55,230 bases of DNA, taken from assembly GCA_015061955.1 (NCBI GenBank), contig SUVO01000017.1, positions 1-55,230 on the forward strand, read 5' to 3'. The stretch's first letter is position 1. Each line of letters opens with the position of its first letter. Shown here piece by piece: positions 45,813-54,842 of the stretch. The stretch comes from Verrucomicrobiaceae bacterium. Its GTDB lineage: Bacteria > Verrucomicrobiota > Verrucomicrobiia > Opitutales > Intestinicryptomonadaceae. The notes under the pieces are model-generated. The model was not told the DNA's origin. It saw only the letters and a list, made by a program, of their open reading frames with translations, and ran no database searches. Both the position numbers and the translations under genes were made by a program.

Positions 45813-46619
45813 TTATTTTCCTACAACCCACTTGTGATCAGGGTCCATCGACGATATCAAACCACGATTTACCTTGCCTGTCATAGTCCAAAGGTAATAC
45901 ATATCATATCCAGGAGCACCACAAAGTGGGTGATACCCTTCTGCAATAGCAACAGTATCGTAATTCTTTACTGTATAAGTTTCGTCAATTCTGCCATCGG
46001 GAGTATAAATTTTCTGAATACCAAAACCTTGTTCTGGATTAAACATATAATAGTATGTTTCTTCCATATCGATTTCTTCTGGTGGATTATCTATATCATG
46101 ACGATGTGATGGGTATCCTGACCAATTGCCCGAAGGAATCATACCCTCGCCAATATAGAAGTGTTCTGAATCGAATTTTTCGTCTAAAATCACTGTCGCA
46201 CGACGGAAGAAATTATCTCTACCCAACTCGAAAGAACGTGTCTGTTCAGGAGTAATAAGTGTTGGCTTTGCTGTATCACGACTTGCTGGAGCTTCGTTTA
46301 CAGCAATTTCTAAGTCGGTAAGTGCAACTACTTCAAAGGCAGTTCTGCGTGGCATATAAACACACCATGGCTTACCATCGAACGGATTTTTACGTTCACC
46401 AACTTCGGCAAATTCAAAACCATCGCCCTTAACAGCACACTTACCACCCATGAGAACTAAAGCAAATTCAAATTCGCCCGTATTACCCTTATACGAAGTG
46501 CCTTTAGCCAATTTAAGCAAGCCGAATTGAGTGAGATTCATATTATATTTTCCAAGACGGAAAATATCGTTAAAGCCCTGTTGTGGCTTAATTTTTATGA
46601 GTGAATTATTGTCGTTCAT
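45813..46619 (-). CDS. iolB: 5-deoxy-glucuronate isomerase-like protein
   Basis: A 268-aa cupin-fold protein strongly resembling IolB, which in inositol catabolism converts 5-deoxy-glucuronate to 2-deoxy-5-keto-gluconate. Visible are 'GEFEFALVLMGGKC' (about 46-59), the metal-site region 'PSHRHDIDNPPEEIDMEETY' (about 169-188, His and Glu ligands) and 'AIAEGYHPLCGAPGYDMYYL' (about 223-242). The other iol genes (iolD, iolE, iolG) are not in the window. It may therefore act on a related deoxy-uronate. Confidence 0.88.
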   Translation of the reverse strand: MNDNNSLIKIKPQQGFNDIFRLGKYNMNLTQFGLLKLAKGTSYKGNTGEFEFALVLMGGKCAVKGDGFEFAEVGERKNPFDGKPWCVYMPRRTAFEVVALTDLEIAVNEAPASRDTAKPTLITPEQTRSFELGRDNFFRRATVILDEKFDSEHFYIGEGMIPSGNWSGYPSHRHDIDNPPEEIDMEETYYYMFNPEQGFGIQKIYTPDGRIDETYTVKNYDTVAIAEGYHPLCGAPGYDMYYLWTMTGKVNRGLISSMDPDHKWVVGK

Positions 46620-46640
46620 ACAATTTCTTGTTTAAAATTT

Positions 46641-48002
46641 TTACTTTAAAACAACTGGTTCAATGTCCATTATGCGACAGAAGTCGAGCAACTCTTGGCT
46701 AATATCGCCATAACAGAGCGAATAATGGTGTTCAAAACCTTCGTAGAAAGTAACATCATGAACACGCTTATTGCCTGCATCCATCTTGACCTTCAACGGA
46801 TTACCACGAACAAACATATCGGTATCGATAGCTGTACCTGTTGCAATCAACATTCTGAACTTACCACCATCACGAGTTTCGCCCAAACGAGCAACTGTTA
46901 CACGACCCGGTTTGAGTGGGAATTCGTTAATTACACCCTTTGTTGGAACTGTTGAACTGTTATTGAGTACACGTTCTGCGTTTGGTTTGCACAAGCTACA
47001 TGGAGCAGCACCACAATGCCAGAATACGCTGTAATCACAATCTTCTTCGCAGTAAATCATATCGCAGAAGAATGGATCTTGTTGCGATATTATTTTTTCT
47101 ACACGCAACATAACTGCTGCATAAACGTCGCCTTCGCAAACAGTGATATCGCCATGATTTGTAAGGTGACCAATTGTCGAGCAAGCCAACATACCGAAAA
47201 GGTCGTCGGAAATAATTTCTGGCCAGCAACGAATTGTAAAAGTATCAACACCAAACTTGCTTTTCATACCACGAACAGCTGCAAAGAACTGAGCCGATTT
47301 ACGCAAGTTTTCTTCGCTAGTTTTAATGCAAGTTGCATCGCCTTTAATCAAAGCCAAAGCTTCTTGAATTTTATCTTCAGGCATATTCTTTGCATCGTTG
47401 ATAAGCTCGAGCATTGTTATGAACTTAACTTCTGCACCAATTTTATCACGCAAAAGCATTTCTGAGCAACACGATGTATAGAAACCAGGAACACGTCCAC
47501 CAATCGAGCCAATGCGCATACGTTTTACAGCATTCATCGATTTTATTACACGGATAGCCTTTTCGATACCTGCAATTGCTTTTTCCGAACCAACATCGCC
47601 ATGAACATGGAAATATGGAACATGGAAACGCCACATAAAGTGCGAGTTCATATTTGCCGCACAGAAAGAATTTGCCTTTAATCTACCACCTTCTGGATCT
47701 GGTTCTGGTTGCGACCAAAGAATAACTGGTACATTTAATGTTTTTGCGAACAATGGAACAATTGTACCAAGTGCAAAAGTTGCAAAAAAGGCAACGATAA
47801 TATCTGGACGTTGTTGTTCAAAATCCTTGAGAATTTCGCAAGCTTGCGCTTCTGTTTCAATCATCTTATCGCCACCTACGAGCTCTACGCCTTCAAAGTT
47901 ACGGAACATTTCGCAAGCTTGTTCGCGCTGGGCTTCCATAATTGCGTTAGTCCAGTTGAGCTTTGTAAGAGGAAGAAAACCTATCTTTAGTTTCTTTTCC
48001 AT
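46641..48002 (-). CDS. L-fucose/L-arabinose isomerase-family protein
   Basis: A 453-aa aldose-ketose isomerase-like protein. It begins KIGFLPLTKLNWTNAIM. The middle has 'PVILWSQPEPDPEGGRLKAN' (about 98-117) and 'GSIGGRVPGFYTSCCSEMLL' (about 169-188). The C-terminal 'DTFTIRCWPEI', 'ACSTIGHLTNHGDITVCEGD' and metal-site His are typical of this family. It would convert an aldose to the ketose used by the FGGY kinase. Some members isomerise sulfoquinovose or other modified sugars, so the substrate stays open. It follows the PfkB gene by 22 nt. Confidence 0.8.
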   Translation of the reverse strand: MEKKLKIGFLPLTKLNWTNAIMEAQREQACEMFRNFEGVELVGGDKMIETEAQACEILKDFEQQRPDIIVAFFATFALGTIVPLFAKTLNVPVILWSQPEPDPEGGRLKANSFCAANMNSHFMWRFHVPYFHVHGDVGSEKAIAGIEKAIRVIKSMNAVKRMRIGSIGGRVPGFYTSCCSEMLLRDKIGAEVKFITMLELINDAKNMPEDKIQEALALIKGDATCIKTSEENLRKSAQFFAAVRGMKSKFGVDTFTIRCWPEIISDDLFGMLACSTIGHLTNHGDITVCEGDVYAAVMLRVEKIISQQDPFFCDMIYCEEDCDYSVFWHCGAAPCSLCKPNAERVLNNSSTVPTKGVINEFPLKPGRVTVARLGETRDGGKFRMLIATGTAIDTDMFVRGNPLKVKMDAGNKRVHDVTFYEGFEHHYSLCYGDISQELLDFCRIMDIEPVVLK

Positions 48003-48024
48003 TGTGATTCCTTTTTGTTATTGG

Positions 48025-48927
48025 TTATTTATTGTTAGCTAAAAATTCATCTACTACTGAACGAGAAGGAATACCTGCTCTACCACCTAATTTACCACAC
48101 TTGATTGCCGAAACAGCAGCTCCAAAACGCTGACACTCGTACAAATCTTGCGTTTCAAGATAACGAACTGCAAATGAAGTATGGAAAACATCGCCTGCAC
48201 CAGTTGTATCGACTGGCGAAATTTTGAATGCCGGACATTCAATGTACTTTCCGTTGTCGTACATCATTGAACCGAGTTCACCCATTGTACAACCTACAAC
48301 TTTTGAGCCGTATTCTGCCAATTTTACGAGAGCTTTTTTGAGATCGTTTTCACCTGTCCACGAACGTGCAAAAGCTTCTGATGCAATTAAGATATCAGCG
48401 TATGGTAAAAGCTCTGCAACGCCATCACGTACTGTACCTGCGTCAAAATTAACAAGAACACCCAATTCTTTTGCACGTTTTGATGCTGCGAGAGCGCCCT
48501 TCGGATTATGTCCGTCCATATGCAATACAGATGCACCATTGAGTATATCTAAATTAACTTCTGCTTCTTCCAATTCTTCTGTATCGCCACGAGTCCACGC
48601 AACACTGCGTTTGCCTGTTGGTTCGTCAACCCAACAATATGCAACAGGCGATGTTCTACCTTTGCGAACAACAACGGCATCGGTATTTACGCCCTCGGCT
48701 TGAAAGTCTTTCAATATTTTCACACCAGCATCATCATCGCCAACAGTACCGATAAAAGCAGCATCTAACCCCAAGCGTGCCGCAGCTACCGTTGATGTTG
48801 CTGCCGGACCACCACCTTGAATTGTATGTGTAATAATTTTAACTTTTGAATCAATTGGAATTTCTGGCAAAAGCGAAATATCGTCGTTGCTACAAAAACC
48901 AACACCCACATATTTAAATTTTTTCAT
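48025..48927 (-). CDS. PfkB-family sugar kinase
   Basis: A 300-aa ribokinase-fold kinase. The N-terminal PfkB signature is GGGPAATSTVAAARLG (about 38-53), followed by 'GTVGDDDAGVKILKDFQAEG' (about 59-78). The C-terminal catalytic motif DTTGAGDVFHTSFAVRY (about 239-255) has the Asp base intact. The IolB-like and class II aldolase genes in the same operon make a 5-dehydro-2-deoxygluconokinase (IolC-type) role possible. It is the first gene of the nine-gene operon, divergent from the LacI regulator. Confidence 0.88.
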   Translation of the reverse strand: MKKFKYVGVGFCSNDDISLLPEIPIDSKVKIITHTIQGGGPAATSTVAAARLGLDAAFIGTVGDDDAGVKILKDFQAEGVNTDAVVVRKGRTSPVAYCWVDEPTGKRSVAWTRGDTEELEEAEVNLDILNGASVLHMDGHNPKGALAASKRAKELGVLVNFDAGTVRDGVAELLPYADILIASEAFARSWTGENDLKKALVKLAEYGSKVVGCTMGELGSMMYDNGKYIECPAFKISPVDTTGAGDVFHTSFAVRYLETQDLYECQRFGAAVSAIKCGKLGGRAGIPSRSVVDEFLANNK

Positions 48928-49043
48928 ATCGATACAATCTTTCTAATGATAAGTTAGCATTTAATCAATTACTATTGTCTCTGAACATATTTAGCTAATC
49001 ATTTCTTAAATTTATCTTCAATCTATTTTTATTTTTTATTTAC

Positions 49044-49072
49044 TGGACAGTTTAGTTGGCTTTATGTAAACT
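49044..49072 (+). promoter_or_regulatory. Putative promoter of the LacI-type gene
   Basis: TGGACA (49044-49049), a 17-bp spacer and TAAACT (49067-49072). The predicted transcription start would lie within a few bases of the ATG at 49081, a near-leaderless mRNA. The divergent pfkB promoter was not resolved. An 8-bp TTAGCTAA palindrome near 48989 is a possible operator core. Confidence 0.4.
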
Positions 49073-49080
49073 TCATTATC

Positions 49081-50109
49081 ATGAAACAAAAAAGGATAAA
49101 TTTGTCTGATATTGCACAAAAGGCAGGGATTTCAAAAAGTGCAGTATCACTTGCGTTGAATGGCTCGCCAATGGTTTCGCAAGAAACTCGCAAAAAAGTG
49201 GAAGAAATAGCCAAAACAATGGGCTACGAAAGAAACGCATTGGTTTCTTCAATGATGTCAGCCCTCAAACGGGAAGGTAGTAGCAAATATTCAGAAACTA
49301 TTGCTCTTGTAAATGGTAATGTAGATGAATTTGCATTAAAAAATCACCCTACACTTCCCAAATATTGCGAGGGTATAAAGGACGAAGCAAACCGATTAGG
49401 TTATACAATTAATGAATTTTGGCTTCACGATACAAACTTAAATGGCGAACAATTTTCTCGTATTCTGCATTCACGAGGAATTAGAGGTGGTATAATCTTA
49501 GGACACTCCTTTGGTACTGTTTTTCCAAAATCGTTTGAAAATATTTGGCAAAACTTCTACTTTATATCGGCTGGTATAAAAACCCAACAACCACAATTAG
49601 AAATGGTATCTGCCGACCACTACGCAATAACATATCAGGCTGTACTAAAAGCATTAGAATTGGGCTATAAACGCCCAGCGTTAGTAATTGAAGAAAATAT
49701 CGATAATCTTGTTGATGGTAGGTTTGTTGCAGGTTTTCTGAGGGCTCAGATGCGTCTGTCGATAAAACAACATATACCTCCATTTCTGAAAACCGACACA
49801 CATCCTAATTACGACAAAGAACTTGAAGACTGGATAACCACTCATAAACCCGATGTACTTTTGTACCTACTTAATACAACACGCGAAACCCTACTTGCAA
49901 AAATTCAAAAACAAGATAAGCCAATAAAATTAATTCAACTTGAACGCCGAAGTATTTTGCAAAATTGGATTGGTATGGAGCAAAATAACGACACTGTTGG
50001 CAGAATAGCAATGCGTCGTTTAGCCGACATGTTAAGCAGAACATCGGCAGTTGTTGGTGAAAACTCAAACCTTGTAACATTAGTTCCACCAACTTGGATA
50101 TCAGAATAA
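49081..50109 (+). CDS. LacI-family transcriptional regulator
   Basis: A 342-aa sugar-responsive regulator. The N-terminal helix-turn-helix is INLSDIAQKAGISKSAVSLA (about 6-25), with the hinge helix 'SSMMSALKRE'. The periplasmic-binding-protein-like core includes 'RGGIILGHSFG' and 'LEMVSADHYAITYQAVLKAL' (about 177-196). It is divergent from the nine-gene catabolic operon and upstream of the GH42-like gene, so it probably controls both. Confidence 0.9.
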   Translation: MKQKRINLSDIAQKAGISKSAVSLALNGSPMVSQETRKKVEEIAKTMGYERNALVSSMMSALKREGSSKYSETIALVNGNVDEFALKNHPTLPKYCEGIKDEANRLGYTINEFWLHDTNLNGEQFSRILHSRGIRGGIILGHSFGTVFPKSFENIWQNFYFISAGIKTQQPQLEMVSADHYAITYQAVLKALELGYKRPALVIEENIDNLVDGRFVAGFLRAQMRLSIKQHIPPFLKTDTHPNYDKELEDWITTHKPDVLLYLLNTTRETLLAKIQKQDKPIKLIQLERRSILQNWIGMEQNNDTVGRIAMRRLADMLSRTSAVVGENSNLVTLVPPTWISE

Positions 50110-50174
50110 ACAAAGTTGCATAAGATTTTAAATTTACTTGATAATCTTAAACAGAATTGATAACAAATATAAGT

Positions 50175-52055
50175 ATGACAAAGTTTTTCTCAATTATTTC
50201 TTTAATGTTAATTTCGCTATCATTGTTTGCCTCGAAAAAGGAAACATTTTTTGCATATCGTTCATTCTGGCCAGAAACAGCTGCAATGCGTCAGTTTGCA
50301 GAAGCAGGAATAAACACATATGCAGTTATGCCCTCTAATTCATTTAATACATTGGGCGAACCATATTGTAAGTTTCCTCCGTTTTGGGTGTGGGATGAAA
50401 CGTATCTATGGGGGGTTGTAGATGAACAGTTCGACCTTGTTATTCGTCAAAATGAAAAAGCAAAATTCATTGTGATGATTGATGTAAATAGTCCTATTTG
50501 GTTAGCACGTAGATTAGATAGAAGATATGGAATGGGAGGCGATAGTTACAACGCGCCATCAAATTCTCTTTGTATGAAAGAATGGCGCGAGCTTACTGAG
50601 AAAATGATTAAAGCATACGTGCTTCACATGGAAGAACGCTATGGGGAACGAGTCGTGTCATATATGATTGCAGGTGGTGGAACGAGCGAGTGGTATTGTC
50701 TTTCTCAGGGTAGAGCAAACATACAAAAGGAACAAGCATGGGAAAAGTGGCTAAAAGATAAAAATTTGCCTAACTGGGAAATTCCAACACACAAGCAAAT
50801 TAGAAGCCCTAAGTATAGAAATCTCTATTTTGATCCCAAAACACAACAGCACAATATTGAATACAGACGCTTTACAGAACATGTGATATCGCAAGGCGTA
50901 GAAGATTTGCAAAAAATAGTAAGAGATATTGTCGGTGATAAAAAACAAATTGGTGCTTTCTGTGGATTTATTCCTGTAAGTTTGAGCGGAAAATTAGATA
51001 ATAGAATGACATTCTCATCGCCAACTACTGACTTTGTCGGTAGCCCAGGTGGATATGATAATCGCGATCTAGGCGACGGTGGTGGTGCGAATGCTCCTAT
51101 AAAGTCGATAAAAATGCGTGGTAAACACTATTTTCAGGAAATAGATCATAGAACACATACTTACAATGCAGATTTATCGCCTTACATTAAAATTGCAATG
51201 GGTCCTCACTTTAAGGGGGCAAAAAATCAAGCTGAATCTAATGCCATTTTAAAACGTGAATTTTCACACGCTATAATTTGGCAAAATTCTCTTTGGTGTT
51301 TCGATATGTGGGGCGGAATTTTCAGAACTCCAGAAACGATGGAAGTTGTGAGAAAATCTCATCAACTTTGGCAAAAACATAAAAATGACAACTTACCAGT
51401 CAAAGCTGAAATTGTATGTATAATAGATCCTGATAGTTGTTATTATAGAAGATTTATCGACTATACACACATTAAAAAAGCTGTATCTATGGTTGGTGCT
51501 CCATACGAATCTATTTTCTTTGATGATATCGAAAAAGTTGATTTTTCAAAGTACAAAATGGTAATATTCCCACACTCATTTGAAATTACCCCAAAGAAAA
51601 AAGCTATCTTAGATAAATACGTGTTCAAAGATAACAAAACAATCATAACCATGGGTGGTTTTGGTATAACCGATGGCAATAATATTGATGAATCGAGAAT
51701 TGTAAAACTTGTAGGGTTCCCATACGTAAAATCAAAAGATATAAAAATAAAACAAATGGGAAATTGGAAAAGTATCTATAACTCAAGCATCAGCGTTTTT
51801 AACAAAAAAAATCTTAAGAAATTTGCTAAAGATGCAGGTGTACACATGTATGTAAATTCGACATTGCCCGTATATGCAAACGACAAACTTGTTTCAATTC
51901 ATACAGCTAACGGGGGCAAAGAAACTATATATCTACCCCGAAAAGTGAAACAAGTAAAAGAGTTGTATTCGGATAAGATTGTTGCTGAAAATACTGATAA
52001 TTTTGAATACGAATTTAAGAAACCCGATACGGCTTTCTTCGAGTTAATAGATTAA
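50175..52055 (+). CDS. Secreted GH42-like glycoside hydrolase
   Basis: A 626-aa protein with a signal peptide (MTKFFSIISLMLISLSLFAS). The N-terminal TIM-barrel part starts 'FFAYRSFWPETAAMRQFAEA'. It contains 'YMIAGGGTSEWYCLSQG', where the Glu after Ser is a candidate acid/base. The C-terminal part (about 395-520: 'EIVCIIDPDSCYYRRF', 'YKMVIFPHSFEITPKKKAIL') looks like the Rossmann-like middle domain of GH42 beta-galactosidases. I chose the ATG at 50175. The family call is tentative, since the sequence is divergent. It is followed by a terminator. Confidence 0.65.
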   Translation: MTKFFSIISLMLISLSLFASKKETFFAYRSFWPETAAMRQFAEAGINTYAVMPSNSFNTLGEPYCKFPPFWVWDETYLWGVVDEQFDLVIRQNEKAKFIVMIDVNSPIWLARRLDRRYGMGGDSYNAPSNSLCMKEWRELTEKMIKAYVLHMEERYGERVVSYMIAGGGTSEWYCLSQGRANIQKEQAWEKWLKDKNLPNWEIPTHKQIRSPKYRNLYFDPKTQQHNIEYRRFTEHVISQGVEDLQKIVRDIVGDKKQIGAFCGFIPVSLSGKLDNRMTFSSPTTDFVGSPGGYDNRDLGDGGGANAPIKSIKMRGKHYFQEIDHRTHTYNADLSPYIKIAMGPHFKGAKNQAESNAILKREFSHAIIWQNSLWCFDMWGGIFRTPETMEVVRKSHQLWQKHKNDNLPVKAEIVCIIDPDSCYYRRFIDYTHIKKAVSMVGAPYESIFFDDIEKVDFSKYKMVIFPHSFEITPKKKAILDKYVFKDNKTIITMGGFGITDGNNIDESRIVKLVGFPYVKSKDIKIKQMGNWKSIYNSSISVFNKKNLKKFAKDAGVHMYVNSTLPVYANDKLVSIHTANGGKETIYLPRKVKQVKELYSDKIVAENTDNFEYEFKKPDTAFFELID

Positions 52056-52103
52056 CACTCATAAATATTTATGGAATAGATTTTACTTTAAAAGTAAAAA
52101 AGA

Positions 52104-52138
52104 AAAATGCGAACCGTGTCCAACACAGTTCGCATTTT
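52104..52138 (+). terminator. Terminator after the GH42-like gene
   Basis: AAAATGCGAAC and GTTCGCATTTT pair, with GTG/CAC extending the stem above a one-base mismatch. It lies about 50 nt after the stop; a separate palindrome TTTTACTTTAAAAGTAAAA is at 52081-52099. Confidence 0.75.
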
Positions 52139-52140
52139 AA

Positions 52141-52624
52141 ATTTTAAACGGATGTTAAGAAAAGATCAACAGGTTCAATTTGTCGAAGTAAAAATCGGCT
52201 AAATTTCCACAAAAATCCAGACACGCGTTAAGGTGTCTATCTTGCATATAAATCATGGATCCAGAAGAAATTAGATGTTTTTGTCCAACACAAGAGCTGA
52301 TTTTTTTGCAAATGCTTTATATTTAGCATATTTTTCTGTCAACTATGACTTCAAAAAACACACATATTGCAGTAAATTCGACCTAAAAGTCATCAAAACC
52401 GTATAAAAAACGTAAATATGCATGCAGAAAATTTCTTTAACTATATAATAATCATTTAATTATACGCATTTCACACTCTTTTATGAATACAATTTTTTAG
52501 GAAATTAATCCTCAGGGCCTGCTTGTCCTTAATAAACATGTAGTTATGTTTCTAAGTTAAGCGTTTTATCTCTCATGATTTTCTATAATGTTCTGAAAAG
52601 TGTGATATTAGCTTATGAAAATAA
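52141..52624. other. Noncoding interval, ~480 bp
   Basis: No gene, tRNA or repeat could be supported. It is AT-rich with scattered short hairpins (for example AGGAAATTAATCCT near 52499). A small RNA or decayed gene cannot be excluded. Confidence 0.4.
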
Positions 52625-53416
52625 TTATTTCTCGAAAAACTTTTTTAGTGTGTTTTCGAATTCAGTGATTGCGTTAGTTTTTGAAAAATCTGTTCTGCCG
52701 AGTGAAGACAACGATTGCAATAGGTTTGTATTTGCTAAGATTTTCTTTGCCGACGAATCTGTGATTTTTATGCCACACGCATTTGAGAAATCTGCAAAAA
52801 TTCCATGAACAAGTTTTAGACAAGATTTCTCGTGTTTATCGCGTTGAGTCCATGAAGTCGGATTATAAAGAAATTCAATCGCATCTTTACGCATTTGTTC
52901 GGTATCTATCATATATGCTTTGCCATCTTCACCCAAAACCCAGTTGCCAGTATGTCCGTCTCTAAAGCGTATGCCAGCCGACCAAAGAGGTATCCAAACA
53001 TTGCAGAACATATCTGTTAGAATAGACTTTGCTTGTTCGATTGAAAGCGTAGGTGTAGTAATTGGATTATCCTTATTGCCTACAACATCACGCAACATTT
53101 TACCTTCGATAAACTGAAACACAGAGTATGGTTGTGCGTTTTCCCAGATTCCACATTCCAAGCTTTGTTGGATAAGTGGATTTTTTAGTTCTGGGATTTT
53201 TGCAAAATCGCGTTGATGAAAAGGCATATATCCTTCGGCAAATCCTTTTGTAGTGCCGTCGCCCTTATAGAATTTGCACGATACTCTTTCAAACTTATCC
53301 GAAAAGCGATGTTCGCCAATCGACACAAATATCCCACAGTTGCGATTACCTTTTTGTGGCAACTGTTCAATATTTTTACATCCTAAAATTTCTTTTGCTA
53401 AGTCTTGTTTTGTCAT
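52625..53416 (-). CDS. Protein-kinase-like protein
   Basis: A 263-aa protein with the general plan of a kinase/aminoglycoside-phosphotransferase fold. A candidate ATP-binding Lys is in RVSCKFYKG (about 44-52). The hinge-like segment YSVFQFIEGKMLRD is at about 97-110. The catalytic-loop-like FRDGHTGNWVL (about 151-161) holds Asp and Asn at the HxDxxxxN spacing, and MIDTEQ (about 168-173) is the DFG equivalent. The start matches the third gene of a tight operon (7-nt gap). I do not recognise a named family; the activation segment looks short. Confidence 0.6.
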   Translation of the reverse strand: MTKQDLAKEILGCKNIEQLPQKGNRNCGIFVSIGEHRFSDKFERVSCKFYKGDGTTKGFAEGYMPFHQRDFAKIPELKNPLIQQSLECGIWENAQPYSVFQFIEGKMLRDVVGNKDNPITTPTLSIEQAKSILTDMFCNVWIPLWSAGIRFRDGHTGNWVLGEDGKAYMIDTEQMRKDAIEFLYNPTSWTQRDKHEKSCLKLVHGIFADFSNACGIKITDSSAKKILANTNLLQSLSSLGRTDFSKTNAITEFENTLKKFFEK

Positions 53417-53423
53417 TTTAAAA

Positions 53424-53627
53424 TTAGATTGGTTTGTGATTTATAATCTTTGGGATATTTGTTTTTACATACTCAACAAGCGAATAAGAATAGTTGACAT
53501 CAAATATTCCCGATTTTACATCGCTTTGGAGCGATGTTATGTTTTCTGCAATGACTTCGTCAAAGCCATTTTCAACTTCAACTTTCACACGCAAAACGCT
53601 TATGCTATCACCGATAATATCACTCAT
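53424..53627 (-). CDS. 67-aa acidic protein of the kinase-like triad
   Basis: A short protein (MSDIIGDSISVLRVKVEVEN...) rich in Val, Ile, Glu and Asp, predicted to be mostly beta-stranded then helical. It sits 30 nt after the PfkB-like gene and 7 nt before the kinase-like gene on the same strand. The spacing supports translation. No family is recognised. Confidence 0.6.
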   Translation of the reverse strand: MSDIIGDSISVLRVKVEVENGFDEVIAENITSLQSDVKSGIFDVNYSYSLVEYVKTNIPKIINHKPI

Positions 53628-53657
53628 ATTTATATATGTATGCGAATGCTTTGTTTT

Positions 53658-54767
53658 TTATTCAATTATCCAAGAATCTTGAATTTTGAAATCTTCGCCA
53701 GCATAGTTTGCGTATGCTAATTGAGTTGCCCAATCGCAGAATTTTTCAAAATCTGAGTATGTTTTAGGGAAACGATTTTCTAATTCAAACGGAGCTTTCG
53801 CTTGCCAATCTTTACAAGTGAGTGCAACGCACGCACCATTTAGCCATGCAGTTTTTGCTCGTGGAGAATCTGGACATTTTACTTCTACGCATCTGTTGAA
53901 ATCAGTTGTGTAGAAACGTAAATTTTCACACTCATTACTTGGTGGAAGAACTACAAGGCGTTTGAGTTCGTTTATATCAAGCATTCTTCGAGCAAGTTCA
54001 TCGAGACTTTCGACATCATAATAACGCTTTAAATCTCGACAAATAGTAGGGTCTTTTGCAGGGTCGGTAATAAAGATGAAGTTTGCCCATTCGAGCATAT
54101 CGACGTTTTCTGCAACGCCAGTATGACGACTAAAATTGTGAATTCTAAAAGAAACTAAGTTGTTTTTATCACGCAAAAGCAATTTTTCGGCTGAGTCTTT
54201 GGCGCCTTTTGCGGCACGATTGAGCATTAGGATATTTACATTTTCATTTAGCTCTTTTTCGATTTTATCTAAATCGCATTTGTACTTAAAGGAGGTCCGC
54301 GAGGCTTGATACATTCTTGCAGTTGCATGGTCTGATATGTCTTCAACAACTACATCGATTTGATTGTCGCCAGCTCCTTTGGGGAGGTATGAGAAAAGTG
54401 GTTCTATATTGAATTCCGATAAAGATTTTTCTACTTCTTTTGTCGCTCCACCTGTCTTTTCGCCCATTGTATAAGCCATTGCAGAACGTACAGAATTTCC
54501 ACAAAAAGATTTTATCACTTTTTGGGCAATAACAACCGACGACCTCGCACCTTCGACATACATATAATTCGGGTTTATTTCATCCCAAGAAAGAATTTCA
54601 TCAAACAAGCTTTGTGGATATTTTTTGAAAAGTCTTCCACCTTTGCGAATTTCGGATTTTAGATTTTTAATGTGAGCAACAACGTCATCAAGATAACCAT
54701 CTTTCAATTGAAATCTGACAGCTAACGGACAAAGACCACTACCAACAACTACATTTTTCATATTCAT
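53658..54767 (-). CDS. Degenerate PfkB/ribokinase-like protein
   Basis: A 369-aa protein with the order of PfkB-fold elements. 'VEGARSSVVIAQKVIKSF' and MGEKTGGATKEVEKSL occupy about 71-117. 'LPKGAGDNQIDVVVEDISD' and ARMYQASR (about 127-155) form the lid, and 'NFIFITDPAKDPTICRDL' (about 234-251) the core strand. The C-terminal region where PfkB kinases have DTTGAGD reads AKTAWLNGACVAL, so the catalytic Asp appears to be missing. It may be a pseudokinase or bind a ligand only. It is the first gene of the triad. The family call is tentative. Confidence 0.5.
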   Translation of the reverse strand: MNMKNVVVGSGLCPLAVRFQLKDGYLDDVVAHIKNLKSEIRKGGRLFKKYPQSLFDEILSWDEINPNYMYVEGARSSVVIAQKVIKSFCGNSVRSAMAYTMGEKTGGATKEVEKSLSEFNIEPLFSYLPKGAGDNQIDVVVEDISDHATARMYQASRTSFKYKCDLDKIEKELNENVNILMLNRAAKGAKDSAEKLLLRDKNNLVSFRIHNFSRHTGVAENVDMLEWANFIFITDPAKDPTICRDLKRYYDVESLDELARRMLDINELKRLVVLPPSNECENLRFYTTDFNRCVEVKCPDSPRAKTAWLNGACVALTCKDWQAKAPFELENRFPKTYSDFEKFCDWATQLAYANYAGEDFKIQDSWIIE

Positions 54768-54802
54768 TTCAATTTAAATATATAATAATAAAAACACAAA
54801 AA

Positions 54803-54823
54803 CGGAAGATTTTTATTCTTCCG
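54803..54823 (-). terminator. Terminator after the cytosine-free gene
   Basis: CGGAAGA and TCTTCCG pair around a 7-nt loop; on the minus strand TTTTTG follows. It lies about 20 nt after the stop codon of the cytosine-free frame and before the triad. Confidence 0.7.
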
Positions 54824-54842
54824 TGAATAAGTTTAGTGGAGT

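Noticed and set aside
46641..48927. Sulfoquinovose degradation cluster
   Set aside because: The isomerase, kinase and aldolase combination is compatible, but no sulfoquinovosidase (GH31), sulfolactaldehyde enzyme or sulfonate exporter is present.
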